Origin: Actinomycetospora chibensis
Lineage (GTDB): Bacteria; Actinomycetota; Actinomycetes; Mycobacteriales; Pseudonocardiaceae
Reading direction: 5' to 3'
NCBI RefSeq assembly: GCF_028737215.1
Contig: NZ_JAQZAM010000002.1
Location: 310,001 to 374,000 of the forward strand
DNA: 64,000 bases
Of this stretch, positions 54,628 to 62,700 are shown piece by piece. The notes beneath the pieces were generated by a model. It saw only the letters and a list, made by a program, of their open reading frames with translations. It was not told the origin of the DNA and did not search any database. Within the stretch, counting starts at the first letter, position 1. Every line of letters starts with the position of its first letter. A program made the translations under genes and the position numbers.

Positions 54628-56034
54628 ATGGTGATGATGAACGAGGACCCCACGACAATGATCCCCGAGCTGGCGCTGCTCGCGGGGGCGGTGCTCGCCG
54701 TGCTCGTCGGGGCGTGGACACCGCGCCGCAGGCAGGGTCGCGTACGGGTCCTCGCGCTGGTCGCCGTGAGCGGCGGACTGGTCGCCACGGTCGTGGCCGC
54801 GACGAAGCCGTCGAGCACCACCTTCGATACCTACGTCCTCGACACGACGACCCACGCGGTGCGCGCGATCGTGCTCGTCGCCGTCGCCCTGATCCTGTGG
54901 TGGTCGCGCGACGCCGTCACGGCGCATCCGCGCGAGAGCGAGTTCACCGCGCTCGTCCTGCTCGGCGGTCTCGGAGCGGTGCTGATGGCCGGGACCGGCG
55001 ATCTCATGCTGCTCTTCGCCGCGTTCCTGCTCGCCAGCGTGCCGCTCTACGCCCTGGCCGGCTGGGCCAAGACGGGCGCGACCACCGAGGCCGCGCTGAA
55101 GTACTACCTCTCCGGCGCCTTCGCCGGAGTCACAATGCTCGCCGGCACCACCCTGATGTACGGAGCTACCGGCTCGACGAGCTACAACGCCTTGCCCGAG
55201 GGGCTCGTGACGGGCGCGGCGGGGCCAGCAGCCGTCGGCCTCGTCGCCGTGCTGGCGGGCCTGGCGTTCAAGGCCGGAGCCGTCCCCGCCCACTTCTGGG
55301 TCCCTGACGTCACCGACGGCACGCCTCCGGCGGTCGCCGCCGTCCTCACGACCATCCCCAAGATCGGTGCGCTGGCCGCGACGTGGCGTCTCCTCCTGGC
55401 CGTGCCCGAGCAGATCGTGCCCTGGCCGTTGCTGGTCGCGGTGCTCGCCGCGATCAGCATGACCCTGGGCAACCTCGCCGCGTTCGCTCAGACGTCGGTC
55501 CTGCGGCTGCTCGCCTACTCGACCGTGTCCCAGGTGGGCTACGTGTTGATGATCATCGCCGTGGCGGCCCGGACGCCCGAGGCCCAGCCGGCCCTGCTCT
55601 TCTATCTCGCCGCCTACGCGCTCACGAACATCGGGGCCTTCGCCGTGGTCGCGGCACACCCTGCTCGCACCATCGACGAGTTCCGAGGGCTCGGCCGTCG
55701 TCGCCCCCTGCTCGCGGCCGCCCTTGTCGTCTGCCTGCTCGGGCTCGTGGGCACACCTCCCACGGCAGTGTTCGTCGGCAAGCTCACCGCGTTCGCTGCC
55801 GCCTTCGACGGCGGGATGGCCTGGCTCGTCGTGCTCGCCGCGGTCAACACCGTGGCCTCGCTCTTCTACTACCTGCGATGGGTCGCCCCGCTGTACCGGG
55901 ACGAGCCGCCCGAGCTCGCCGACGTGAGCAGCGAATCCCGCACGGCGCGCCAGGGCGCGGTCACCGCCGCGACTCTCTCGCTGGTCCTCGGCGTCGCCGC
56001 CGGCCTGATCCTGCCCCTGTTCGCCGCCTCGTGA
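54628..56034 (+). CDS. nuoN: NuoN-like antiporter subunit
   Basis: ATG at 54628 with GGGGGAG before it. The 468-residue protein has about 14 membrane helices and the NuoN segments TTEAALKYYLSGAFAG, LAFKAGAVPAHFWVPDVTDGTPPAVAAVL (Lys on the proton path) and LAYSTVSQVGYVLM. It completes the operon A-(B/D)-H-J-K-L-M-N. There are no nuoE, F, G, I genes anywhere in the window, so there is no visible NADH, FMN or iron-sulfur part. The following gene is convergent. Confidence 0.88.
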   Translation: MVMMNEDPTTMIPELALLAGAVLAVLVGAWTPRRRQGRVRVLALVAVSGGLVATVVAATKPSSTTFDTYVLDTTTHAVRAIVLVAVALILWWSRDAVTAHPRESEFTALVLLGGLGAVLMAGTGDLMLLFAAFLLASVPLYALAGWAKTGATTEAALKYYLSGAFAGVTMLAGTTLMYGATGSTSYNALPEGLVTGAAGPAAVGLVAVLAGLAFKAGAVPAHFWVPDVTDGTPPAVAAVLTTIPKIGALAATWRLLLAVPEQIVPWPLLVAVLAAISMTLGNLAAFAQTSVLRLLAYSTVSQVGYVLMIIAVAARTPEAQPALLFYLAAYALTNIGAFAVVAAHPARTIDEFRGLGRRRPLLAAALVVCLLGLVGTPPTAVFVGKLTAFAAAFDGGMAWLVVLAAVNTVASLFYYLRWVAPLYRDEPPELADVSSESRTARQGAVTAATLSLVLGVAAGLILPLFAAS

Positions 56035-56041
56035 CCGGCAC

Positions 56042-56452
56042 CTACGCGGTCGTGGTGGTGAGGCTGTCGAGCGCGGCTCGCAGTCGGGAGCCGGCGTCGG
56101 ACGCGGTCTCACCCAGGTCCGACCCTGCGTTGCCGGCGGCAACACCAAGCAGGGCTCCGGGATCGACGGCCTGCACGATGGTGCGACCCTCAGCGCGTCG
56201 CACGGTGACGTTGCAGGGCAACAGAAGCCCGACCTCCGGGTTGGCCGAGAGCGCCGCGTGGGCGAGCGCGGGGTTGCAGGCGCCGAGGATGGTGTAGGCG
56301 TCGATCTGCTCGCCGAGTTTGGCCTGCAGGGTGGCCTGGACGTCGATGGTGCTCAGCACCCCGAATCCCTGATCAGCGAGCGCTGCCGTGACGGCCTCGA
56401 CCGCCGCCGGGTGGTCGAGGCCGACCTCGACGGTGTGGGCGATGTCGGACAT
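56042..56452 (-). CDS. DUF302 domain protein
   Basis: A 136-residue DUF302 protein: VEAVTAALADQGFGVLSTIDVQATLQAKLG, then YTILGACNPALAHAALSANPEVGLLLPCNVTVRR and a C-terminal extension. Cys in GACNP and LPCNV are the family's conserved pair. DUF302 proteins are frequent next to persulfide and copper genes, possibly binding a cofactor or thiol. It is divergent from the CstR-like gene with the operator at 56543-56556 between, so both may respond to the same signal. A decayed second copy lies at 61953-62195. Confidence 0.85.
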   Translation of the reverse strand: MSDIAHTVEVGLDHPAAVEAVTAALADQGFGVLSTIDVQATLQAKLGEQIDAYTILGACNPALAHAALSANPEVGLLLPCNVTVRRAEGRTIVQAVDPGALLGVAAGNAGSDLGETASDAGSRLRAALDSLTTTTA

Positions 56453-56486
56453 GGCTTGGCGTTCCTCCTCCGCGTTGGGGTGATGA

Positions 56487-56870
<384 letters not shown>

Positions 56871-56958
56871 TCCGGACCTGACCCGCAGGACCACCGGCGG
56901 ACCGCTCGACACTTCAGGCGCCACCGCCGACACCCGACCGACTCAGCAACGGTAGATA

Positions 56959-56973
56959 CCCTACCGGGTAGGG
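56959..56973 (+). promoter_or_regulatory. CstR-type operator at the dioxygenase start
   Basis: CCCTACC-G-GGTAGGG, perfect 7-bp arms around one base, ending 7 nt before the ATG at 56981, overlapping the ribosome binding site. The preceding gene ends 88 nt upstream, so a separate promoter for the sulfur operon is likely here. Confidence 0.7.
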
Positions 56974-56980
56974 AACCATC

Positions 56981-58390
56981 ATGATCGATGTGCAGACCAT
57001 CGCCACGACCAGCCTCGGTGACCGCAGCTACCTCGCCCACGACGGACGGGTCGCGCTGGTCGTCGACCCGCAGCGCGACATCGACCGCGTGCTCGCCCTG
57101 GCCGACGAGCTCGGCGTGCGGATCACCCACGTCGCCGAGACCCACATCCACAACGACTACGTCACCGGGGGGCTTGAGCTCGCCGGGCGCACCGGCGCGG
57201 CCTACCTCGTCGACGCCCGCGACGATGTCGGCTTCGACCGCACCCCGGTCCGCGAAGGCGACGACATCGTCGTCGGGGCGATGCGGCTGCGGCCGTTGGC
57301 GACGCCGGGCCACACCCACCACCACCTGTCCTACGCCCTGACCGAAACCCAGGCCAGCGGGTCGGGCGCGGTGACGGCGGTGTTCACCGGCGGCTCGATG
57401 CTCTACGGCACCACCGGGCGCACCGACCTGGTCTCCCCCGCCGACACTGTCGAGCTCACCCACGCCCAGTACCACTCCGTCCGCCGCCTGGTCGACGAGC
57501 TCCCCGGCGCCGCGGTGGTGTATCCGACCCACGGGTTCGGGAGCTTCTGCTCGGCGACCCCGCCCTCGGGTGAGGCGTCCACGGTCGGGGACCAGCGGAC
57601 GGTCAACCCGGCGCTGATCCAGGGCGAGCAGGAGTTCGTCGACACCCTGATCGCCGGGCTCGGGGCCTACCCCGCCTACTACGCGCGGATGGCCCCCACC
57701 AACGCCGCAGGGCCCGCGCCGGTCGACCTGTCGGCGCCGGAGCCGGTCGGACCCGTCGAGCTGCGTGCCCGCCTCGAGGCCGGTATCGCCGCGGGGCAGT
57801 GGGTCGTCGACCTGCGCGAGCGCACCGCGTTCGCGGCCGGGCACCTGGTCGGCTCGCTGAGCTTCCAGCTCGCTCAGCCCTTCGTGACCTACCTCGGGTG
57901 GCTGCTGCCCGAGGACGCCGAGCTCACCCTCATCGGCGAGACCGGCGAGCAGGTCGCCGACGCCCGCCGCGAGCTCGTGCGCATCGGCATCGACCGACTC
58001 GTCGGCGCGGCCACCGGCCCCCTCGAGACCCTGTCCGACGACGCACCGCTGGCCTCCTATCAGGTCTCAGACTTCCCCGGCCTGCTCGCCCGTGATCCCG
58101 AGGCGGTCAACGTGGTGGACGCACGCACCGAGAACGAGCGCGCCGGCGGCGGTGTCGCCGGGTCGCTGCACATCCCGCTGCACGAGATGCTGACCCGCCG
58201 CCACGAGGTCCCCGACGGCGAGGTGTGGATCTACTGCGGGTCCGGCTACCGCGCCTCGGTCGCGGCCTCCCTGCTCGCCGCCGAGCCCGGCCGCGCCCGC
58301 GAACTGATCGTGATCAACGACGACTGGCCCCACGCCACCGAGGCCGGACTGACCATCGCCCACGACCAGGCCCCCGCCCTCGCGCGCTGA
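56981..58390 (+). CDS. persulfide dioxygenase-rhodanese fusion (CstB/Blh-like)
   Basis: A 469-residue protein with an N-terminal metallo-beta-lactamase-fold dioxygenase (ETHIHNDYVTGG with H55, H57, D59; TPGHTHHHLSY with H111; VFTGGSMLYGTTGRTDL). Two rhodanese domains follow. The first (about 245-340) lacks a Cys; the second (about 360-465) has the active Cys in YCGSGYRAS. It oxidises persulfide to sulfite and moves the sulfane sulfur, detoxifying sulfide. It is first in an operon with two more rhodaneses and a TauE exporter. CstR-type operator directly upstream. Confidence 0.88.
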   Translation: MIDVQTIATTSLGDRSYLAHDGRVALVVDPQRDIDRVLALADELGVRITHVAETHIHNDYVTGGLELAGRTGAAYLVDARDDVGFDRTPVREGDDIVVGAMRLRPLATPGHTHHHLSYALTETQASGSGAVTAVFTGGSMLYGTTGRTDLVSPADTVELTHAQYHSVRRLVDELPGAAVVYPTHGFGSFCSATPPSGEASTVGDQRTVNPALIQGEQEFVDTLIAGLGAYPAYYARMAPTNAAGPAPVDLSAPEPVGPVELRARLEAGIAAGQWVVDLRERTAFAAGHLVGSLSFQLAQPFVTYLGWLLPEDAELTLIGETGEQVADARRELVRIGIDRLVGAATGPLETLSDDAPLASYQVSDFPGLLARDPEAVNVVDARTENERAGGGVAGSLHIPLHEMLTRRHEVPDGEVWIYCGSGYRASVAASLLAAEPGRARELIVINDDWPHATEAGLTIAHDQAPALAR

Positions 58391-58424
58391 GCGCGCGGCA
58401 GATCACGCCGCACGAGAGGACCCC

Positions 58425-59060
58425 ATGGCTTCCGCCACCCCAACGACCACAGCCCTGACGACCGAGGCCGAGAACGACACCATCACCGGCGCGGAACTCG
58501 CGACCTGGTCCTCCAGAGCCGGCGTCGCGCCCCTCGTCCTCGATGTGCGCAGCGCCGCCGAGTACGACGCGATCCACATCCGCGGCTCCTACCACGTGCC
58601 GCTGCCCACCCTGGCCGAGCACACCGACGAGCTGGCCGGCCACCTCGCCGACGGCGGCCCGGTCGTCCTTATCTGCCAGTCCGGTGTCCGCGCCGAGCAG
58701 GCCCGCCGCCACCTCGCCGCCGGCGGCCTCGCCCATGCCCGCGTGCTGGCCGGCGGCGTCGGCGCCTTCGACGCCGCCGGCGGTGAGGTCGTCCGCGGGC
58801 GACCCGCCTGGGCCCTGGAACGCCAGGTACGCCTCGCGGCGGGCGCGCTCGTCGTCACCGGCCTTGCCGCCGGGCGGCTCATCTCGCCGAAGGCACGGCT
58901 CCTCACCGCCGGGATCGGCACCGGGCTCACCGTCTCCGCACTCACCGACAACTGCGCCATGGGCGCCGCCCTCGCGCGGCTGCCCTGGAACCGGGACCGC
59001 AACGAGCCCACCCCCATCGAGGCTCTCGACCGCGTGGCGCGGCGGACCCCGGAGCGCTGA
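58425..59060 (+). CDS. rhodanese with membrane-associated C-terminus
   Basis: A 211-residue protein. Rhodanese domain (LVLDVRSAAEYDAIHIRGSYHVPL) with the active loop ICQSGVRAEQA (Cys about 80), followed by two hydrophobic segments (LAAGALVVTGLAAGRLI, LLTAGIGTGLTVSAL) of the DUF2892 kind and a second Cys in DNCAMG. It likely handles sulfane sulfur at the membrane. It lies 34 nt after the dioxygenase gene and 3 nt before the TauE-like gene, in one operon. Confidence 0.88.
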   Translation: MASATPTTTALTTEAENDTITGAELATWSSRAGVAPLVLDVRSAAEYDAIHIRGSYHVPLPTLAEHTDELAGHLADGGPVVLICQSGVRAEQARRHLAAGGLAHARVLAGGVGAFDAAGGEVVRGRPAWALERQVRLAAGALVVTGLAAGRLISPKARLLTAGIGTGLTVSALTDNCAMGAALARLPWNRDRNEPTPIEALDRVARRTPER

Positions 59061-59063
59061 CCG

Positions 59064-59849
59064 ATGCTCGGGCTCGCCGCACTGTTCGGCGCCGTGGTCG
59101 GCGCGCTGCTGGGCCTCGTCGGCGGGGGCGGCGGCATCCTCGCCGTCCCCGCCCTGGTCTACGGCCTCGGGCTGCCGCTCTCCGCCGCCGTCCCGGCCTC
59201 ACTCGTGGTCATCGGAACGGCGTCCGTGGTCGCGGTCGCACCTCGCGCCCGCCGGGGCGTCAACTGGCGTCTGGCCGGGGTCATCGGCGCCGCCGGTGTC
59301 CCGACCGCGGTGCTCGGCGGCGTGGTCAACCACCAGTTCGACCAGCGCGTCCTGCTGCTCGCGTTCGCTGCGATCATGGTCCTGGCCGCGGTCCGGATGC
59401 TGCGCGCCACCGACGAGACCGGCGGCGTCTGCGACCTCCCCGGCGGCGGGGTCGCGTGGCGACGCTGCCTGCCGCGCGCGCTCGCCACCGGGCTCGCCGT
59501 CGGATTCCTCACCGGGCTGCTCGGCGTCGGCGGCGGATTCCTGCTCGTACCCGCGATGATCATCGCCCTCGGCCTGCGCACGCCCGTCGCCGTGGCGACC
59601 TCGCTCGTCGTCATCGCCATCAACTCGGCGGCCGGGCTCATTCCCTACCTCCTCGCCGGAGACGCCGACGCCGCCATGAACTGGCCAGTCATCGCCGCGT
59701 TCGCCTTCGCCGCCATCGTCGCCTCGCTGCCCGCCGGCCGACTCGCCCGCCGCGTCCCCGCCGCCGTCCTGCGCCGCGGCTTCGCCGTGCTCGTCCTGCT
59801 CGTCGCCGCCGGCGTCACTACCCAAGCCCTCACCACCCTGATCGACTGA
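59064..59849 (+). CDS. TauE/SafE family sulfite/sulfonate exporter
   Basis: A 261-residue protein with eight membrane helices in two repeated halves, each beginning with a Gly-rich motif: GLVGGGGGILAVPALVYGLG and GLLGVGGGFLLVPAMIIALG. These GxGGGxxxVP motifs mark TauE. In cst-type operons TauE exports sulfite made by the persulfide dioxygenase. The order dioxygenase, rhodanese, TauE, rhodanese matches that role closely. Confidence 0.88.
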   Translation: MLGLAALFGAVVGALLGLVGGGGGILAVPALVYGLGLPLSAAVPASLVVIGTASVVAVAPRARRGVNWRLAGVIGAAGVPTAVLGGVVNHQFDQRVLLLAFAAIMVLAAVRMLRATDETGGVCDLPGGGVAWRRCLPRALATGLAVGFLTGLLGVGGGFLLVPAMIIALGLRTPVAVATSLVVIAINSAAGLIPYLLAGDADAAMNWPVIAAFAFAAIVASLPAGRLARRVPAAVLRRGFAVLVLLVAAGVTTQALTTLID

Positions 59850-59871
59850 CCCACCCACCGAAGGAGCACCG

Positions 59872-60237
59872 ATGACCACCATCCGCGAGATCACCGTCGA
59901 CGAGCTCGCCGCCGCCCGTGAGGACCCGAATCCCCCGATGCTGCTCGACGTGCGGGACCGCGCCGAGTACGCCGCTGGCCACGCCCCAGGAGCCGTCAAC
60001 ATCCCCCTCGACGAGCTCCCCGACCACCTCGGCGAGCTGCGAGGCGGCGCGCAGATCGCAGCGATCTGCCAGTCCGGACGACGCAGTGCCGTGGCGGCCG
60101 AACAGCTCGGAACCACCGGTATCGACGCGTTGTCCGTCGCGGGCGGGACCAGCGCCTGGGTCGAGTCGGGCCGTCCGACTCTCAGCGACCAGGGCCCGTC
60201 GGTTCAGCCTCACTCGAAGAAGGAGGAGTTGTCATGA
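59872..60237 (+). CDS. single-domain rhodanese
   Basis: A 121-residue rhodanese: MLLDVRDRAEYAAGHAPGAVNIPLDELPDHL and the active loop ICQSGRRSAVAA (Cys about 65). It corresponds to the small sulfurtransferase often present in cst operons as sulfane acceptor. Cytoplasmic. GAAGGAG ribosome site 7 nt upstream; its stop overlaps the SHOCT gene start by 4 nt. Confidence 0.88.
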   Translation: MTTIREITVDELAAAREDPNPPMLLDVRDRAEYAAGHAPGAVNIPLDELPDHLGELRGGAQIAAICQSGRRSAVAAEQLGTTGIDALSVAGGTSAWVESGRPTLSDQGPSVQPHSKKEELS

Positions 60238-60449
60238 TGGGTTCCCTGCCGATGCTGGGTTGGCTGTGGCCGCTGCTGATCGTCATCGGGCTGGCCATGA
60301 TCGCCGTGGGGACGATCGTCCTGGTGCGTCGCCGCCCCATACCGACCGCGAACCGCACGTCCATCGCACGCGAGCTGCTCGACGCGCGGTACGCCCGCGG
60401 CGAGATCGACGACGACGACTACCAGCACCGTCGCGACCAGCTCCGATGA
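60234..60449 (+). CDS. SHOCT-domain small membrane protein
   Basis: A 71-residue protein with one membrane helix (WLWPLLIVIGLAMIAVGTIVLV) and a C-terminal SHOCT motif (ARELLDARYARGEIDDDDYQHRRDQL). SHOCT proteins are small oligomerising tails with unknown function. ATGA overlaps on both sides put it between a rhodanese and the multicopper oxidase. A similar protein lies at 62437-62700. Confidence 0.85.
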   Translation: MMGSLPMLGWLWPLLIVIGLAMIAVGTIVLVRRRPIPTANRTSIARELLDARYARGEIDDDDYQHRRDQLR

Positions 60450-61942
60450 CCGGGCGCTCCGCCCCCCGGCACCCGATCAGCCGCCGACAAGCCCTCGGGC
60501 TGCTCGGGCTCGGCGCCGCCGCCGTCACCGCCGGTGCCACGGGATGGGCGACCCTCGGGGTTTCCGACACCACGCGGACGGCCTCCGTCCTGCCCAGCGG
60601 CGAGCCGCTGGGTCTCCCGCCTGAACTCGCCAGCCGCCAGGGCCAGCTCGCCGTCGACCTGACGGCCGCACCTGGCGCGTCCCTGGCCGGGCGCCCCGCC
60701 TCGGCCTGGGGCTACAACGGCTCCAGCCCGGGCCCCACCCTGCGGCTACGGCCCGGCGATGAACTGGCCGTGCGACTGCGCAACGGACTCGACCAACCCA
60801 CCAACCTGCACACCCACGGCCTGCGGGTCTCGCCCGAGGGCAACTCCGACAACCCGTTCATCCACATCGCACCCGGCGAGACGTTCGACTATCGCATCGC
60901 CATCCCCGACGGCCACCCCCCGGGAACGTTCTGGTACCACCCACACGCCCACGGCTACGTCGCCGACCAGCTCCTGGCCGGCCTGGCCGGAGCCCTCATC
61001 GTCGACGACGCCCCCGAGCCCGCCGTCTCGGCCGACCGGGTACTGCTCATCACCGACACCACCCTCGGCGCCGGCGGGCCCGCTGCCACGGACCCCGCCA
61101 CCCGCATGGTCGGTCGGCAGGGGGAGCTGTTGCTGCTAAACGGCCTGCATCGGCCCGTCATCCCGGCCGCCAGCGGCGAACTGCAGCGCTGGCGACTGAT
61201 CAACGCCACCACCTCGCGCACCCTGAACCTGCACCTCGACGCCCACCCGCTGACCCGGATCGCCTTCGACGGGATCACCCTGCCGACCGCCACCGGCGTG
61301 GACACCGTCCGGCTCGCTCCCGGCAACCGCGCCGACGTGCTCGTCCGCCCCGACCGACCCGGCACGTTCCCGCTGACCGCCTCCACCGAGCCGCGTCGCG
61401 CGATGGGCATGATGGGCGGGCCGGCCGTCGGTGGGGAGACCGAGGTCCTGGCCACGCTGACCACCAGCGGCCCCGCCCGAGCTCCGAGCGCGCTGCCGAC
61501 CTTCCCGCCCGGCCCCGCGCCGGACGCGGGCGCGACGACCGGAGCTCGCCGGCTCACGTTCACCATGGGCATGGGCGGCGGGATGGGCCCGGGTGGGACG
61601 GGCTCAGGTGGCCAGGGCATGAGCTTCGGCTTCGACGGTCGCGCCTACGATCCCGTCCGGACCGACCAGACCGTGGCCCTCGGCGCCGTCGAGGAATGGA
61701 CCGTCTCGAATCCCACCCCAATGGCCCACCCTTTCCACCTGCACGTCTGGCCGTTCGAGGTCCTCGCCGACAGCGCGGGCACCCCGACCACCGGCGCACC
61801 GCAGGACGTCGTGCTCGTACCGGCAGGCGGGTGGGTCCGGCTCCGCATCCCGTTCACCGTGCTGCCGGGCCGCAGCGTCTACCACTGCCACATCCTCGAT
61901 CACGAAGACGCCGGGATGATGGCCAGCATCGCCGTCAGGTGA
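60446..61942 (+). CDS. multicopper oxidase, Tat-exported
   Basis: ATG at 60446 overlapping the SHOCT stop. The 498-residue protein starts with a Tat signal (PISRRQALGLLGLGAAAVT). All four copper-binding segments are present: HTHG (about 115), FWYHPHAHGY (about 165), HPFHLHVWPF (about 430) and HCHILDHEDAGMM (about 482) with the type 1 Cys and Met. A Met/Gly-rich loop (TMGMGGGMGPGG) precedes the third segment, as in CueO-type cuprous oxidases. It probably oxidises Cu(I) outside the membrane, complementing CopA. Confidence 0.9.
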   Translation: MTGRSAPRHPISRRQALGLLGLGAAAVTAGATGWATLGVSDTTRTASVLPSGEPLGLPPELASRQGQLAVDLTAAPGASLAGRPASAWGYNGSSPGPTLRLRPGDELAVRLRNGLDQPTNLHTHGLRVSPEGNSDNPFIHIAPGETFDYRIAIPDGHPPGTFWYHPHAHGYVADQLLAGLAGALIVDDAPEPAVSADRVLLITDTTLGAGGPAATDPATRMVGRQGELLLLNGLHRPVIPAASGELQRWRLINATTSRTLNLHLDAHPLTRIAFDGITLPTATGVDTVRLAPGNRADVLVRPDRPGTFPLTASTEPRRAMGMMGGPAVGGETEVLATLTTSGPARAPSALPTFPPGPAPDAGATTGARRLTFTMGMGGGMGPGGTGSGGQGMSFGFDGRAYDPVRTDQTVALGAVEEWTVSNPTPMAHPFHLHVWPFEVLADSAGTPTTGAPQDVVLVPAGGWVRLRIPFTVLPGRSVYHCHILDHEDAGMMASIAVR

Positions 61943-61952
61943 GGTCGATGCT

Positions 61953-62195
61953 TCACGCGGTCGCCCGATCGGGCGGGGTGGGCGCCACCCATCGTCGTAG
62001 TGAGGCTGTCGAGCGCAGGCGGGTGTCGGCGTCAGACGCGGTCTGACGCAGCTCGACGCCGGTTACGGCGGCAACACCGAGCAGGGCTCCGGGGTCGACG
62101 GCTAGGTCGATGGAGCGGCCCACGGAGCGTCGCACGGCGATGTTGCAGGGCAGCAGGAGCCCGACCTCCGGGTTGGCCGAGAGCCGCCGAGTGAC
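61953..62195 (-). pseudogene. decayed DUF302 copy
   Basis: The minus strand encodes LSANPEVGLLLPCNIAVRR and VDPGALLGVAAVTGVELRQTASDADTRLR, which match the C-terminal two thirds of the intact DUF302 protein at 56042-56452 almost residue for residue. The first about 70 residues are missing; a short LDVQVT just before LSANPE may be a remnant, which would imply an internal deletion. The intact and decayed copies flank the sulfur operon. The rest of 61943-62436 shows no gene. Confidence 0.75.
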
Positions 62196-62436
62196 TTGGA
62201 CGTCCAGGATCTGGGCTGTTGGCGATCCTCACCCAGAGTAGGAGTCGTCCGGACAGGGACCGTGGGCGGTGCGGAGGAGGGTCTTTCGACTCCCTCTGCC
62301 GCGGACCGCGGGCTCTGCCCGGCTCCCCCGGGCCAACCGAACCTGGCCTCGTCCACCCGAGGCGCGCGTCGTACAACAGCTCCGGCTCTCGGCGGTCGGC
62401 GGACCCGGAGTGGGCGCGAGAGGAAGGTCAAGGAAC

Positions 62437-62700
62437 ATGATGTGGTGGTACGGCCCCGGCATGAACGGCTGGGGGTATGGGCTCATGACCATCAGCATGG
62501 TGCTGTTCTGGGCGTTGATCATCTTCGGGATGGTCGCCCTGATCCGCTACCTCGGGCGAGCGGGCCAGGTCGCCGCCGCTCGACCGACGCCCCAGCAACT
62601 CCTCGACGAGCGCTTCGCGCGCGGAGAGATCGACGAAGACGAGTACCGGCGTCGTCTGGACCTGATGGCCGTCGTGACGGGCCCGCGCGCCAAGCCTTAG
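62437..62700 (+). CDS. SHOCT-domain small membrane protein, second copy
   Basis: ATG at 62437 with AAGGTCAAGGA before it. The 87-residue protein has a Trp/Gly/Met-rich start (MMWWYGPGMNGWGYGLM), one membrane helix, and a SHOCT end (QQLLDERFARGEIDEDEYRRRLDLM). It is paralogous in layout to the 71-residue protein at 60234, with the same RFARGEIDxDxYxxR core. It overlaps the end of the convergent broken ligase gene by 4 nt. Confidence 0.85.
   Translation: MMWWYGPGMNGWGYGLMTISMVLFWALIIFGMVALIRYLGRAGQVAAARPTPQQLLDERFARGEIDEDEYRRRLDLMAVVTGPRAKP

Noticed and set aside
48012-56034. The nuo-like operon as a multisubunit Mrp Na+/H+ antiporter.
   Set aside because: NuoA, NuoH, NuoJ and NuoN types are present and MrpB, E, F, G types are not, so it derives from complex I, even if its function may be antiporter-like.
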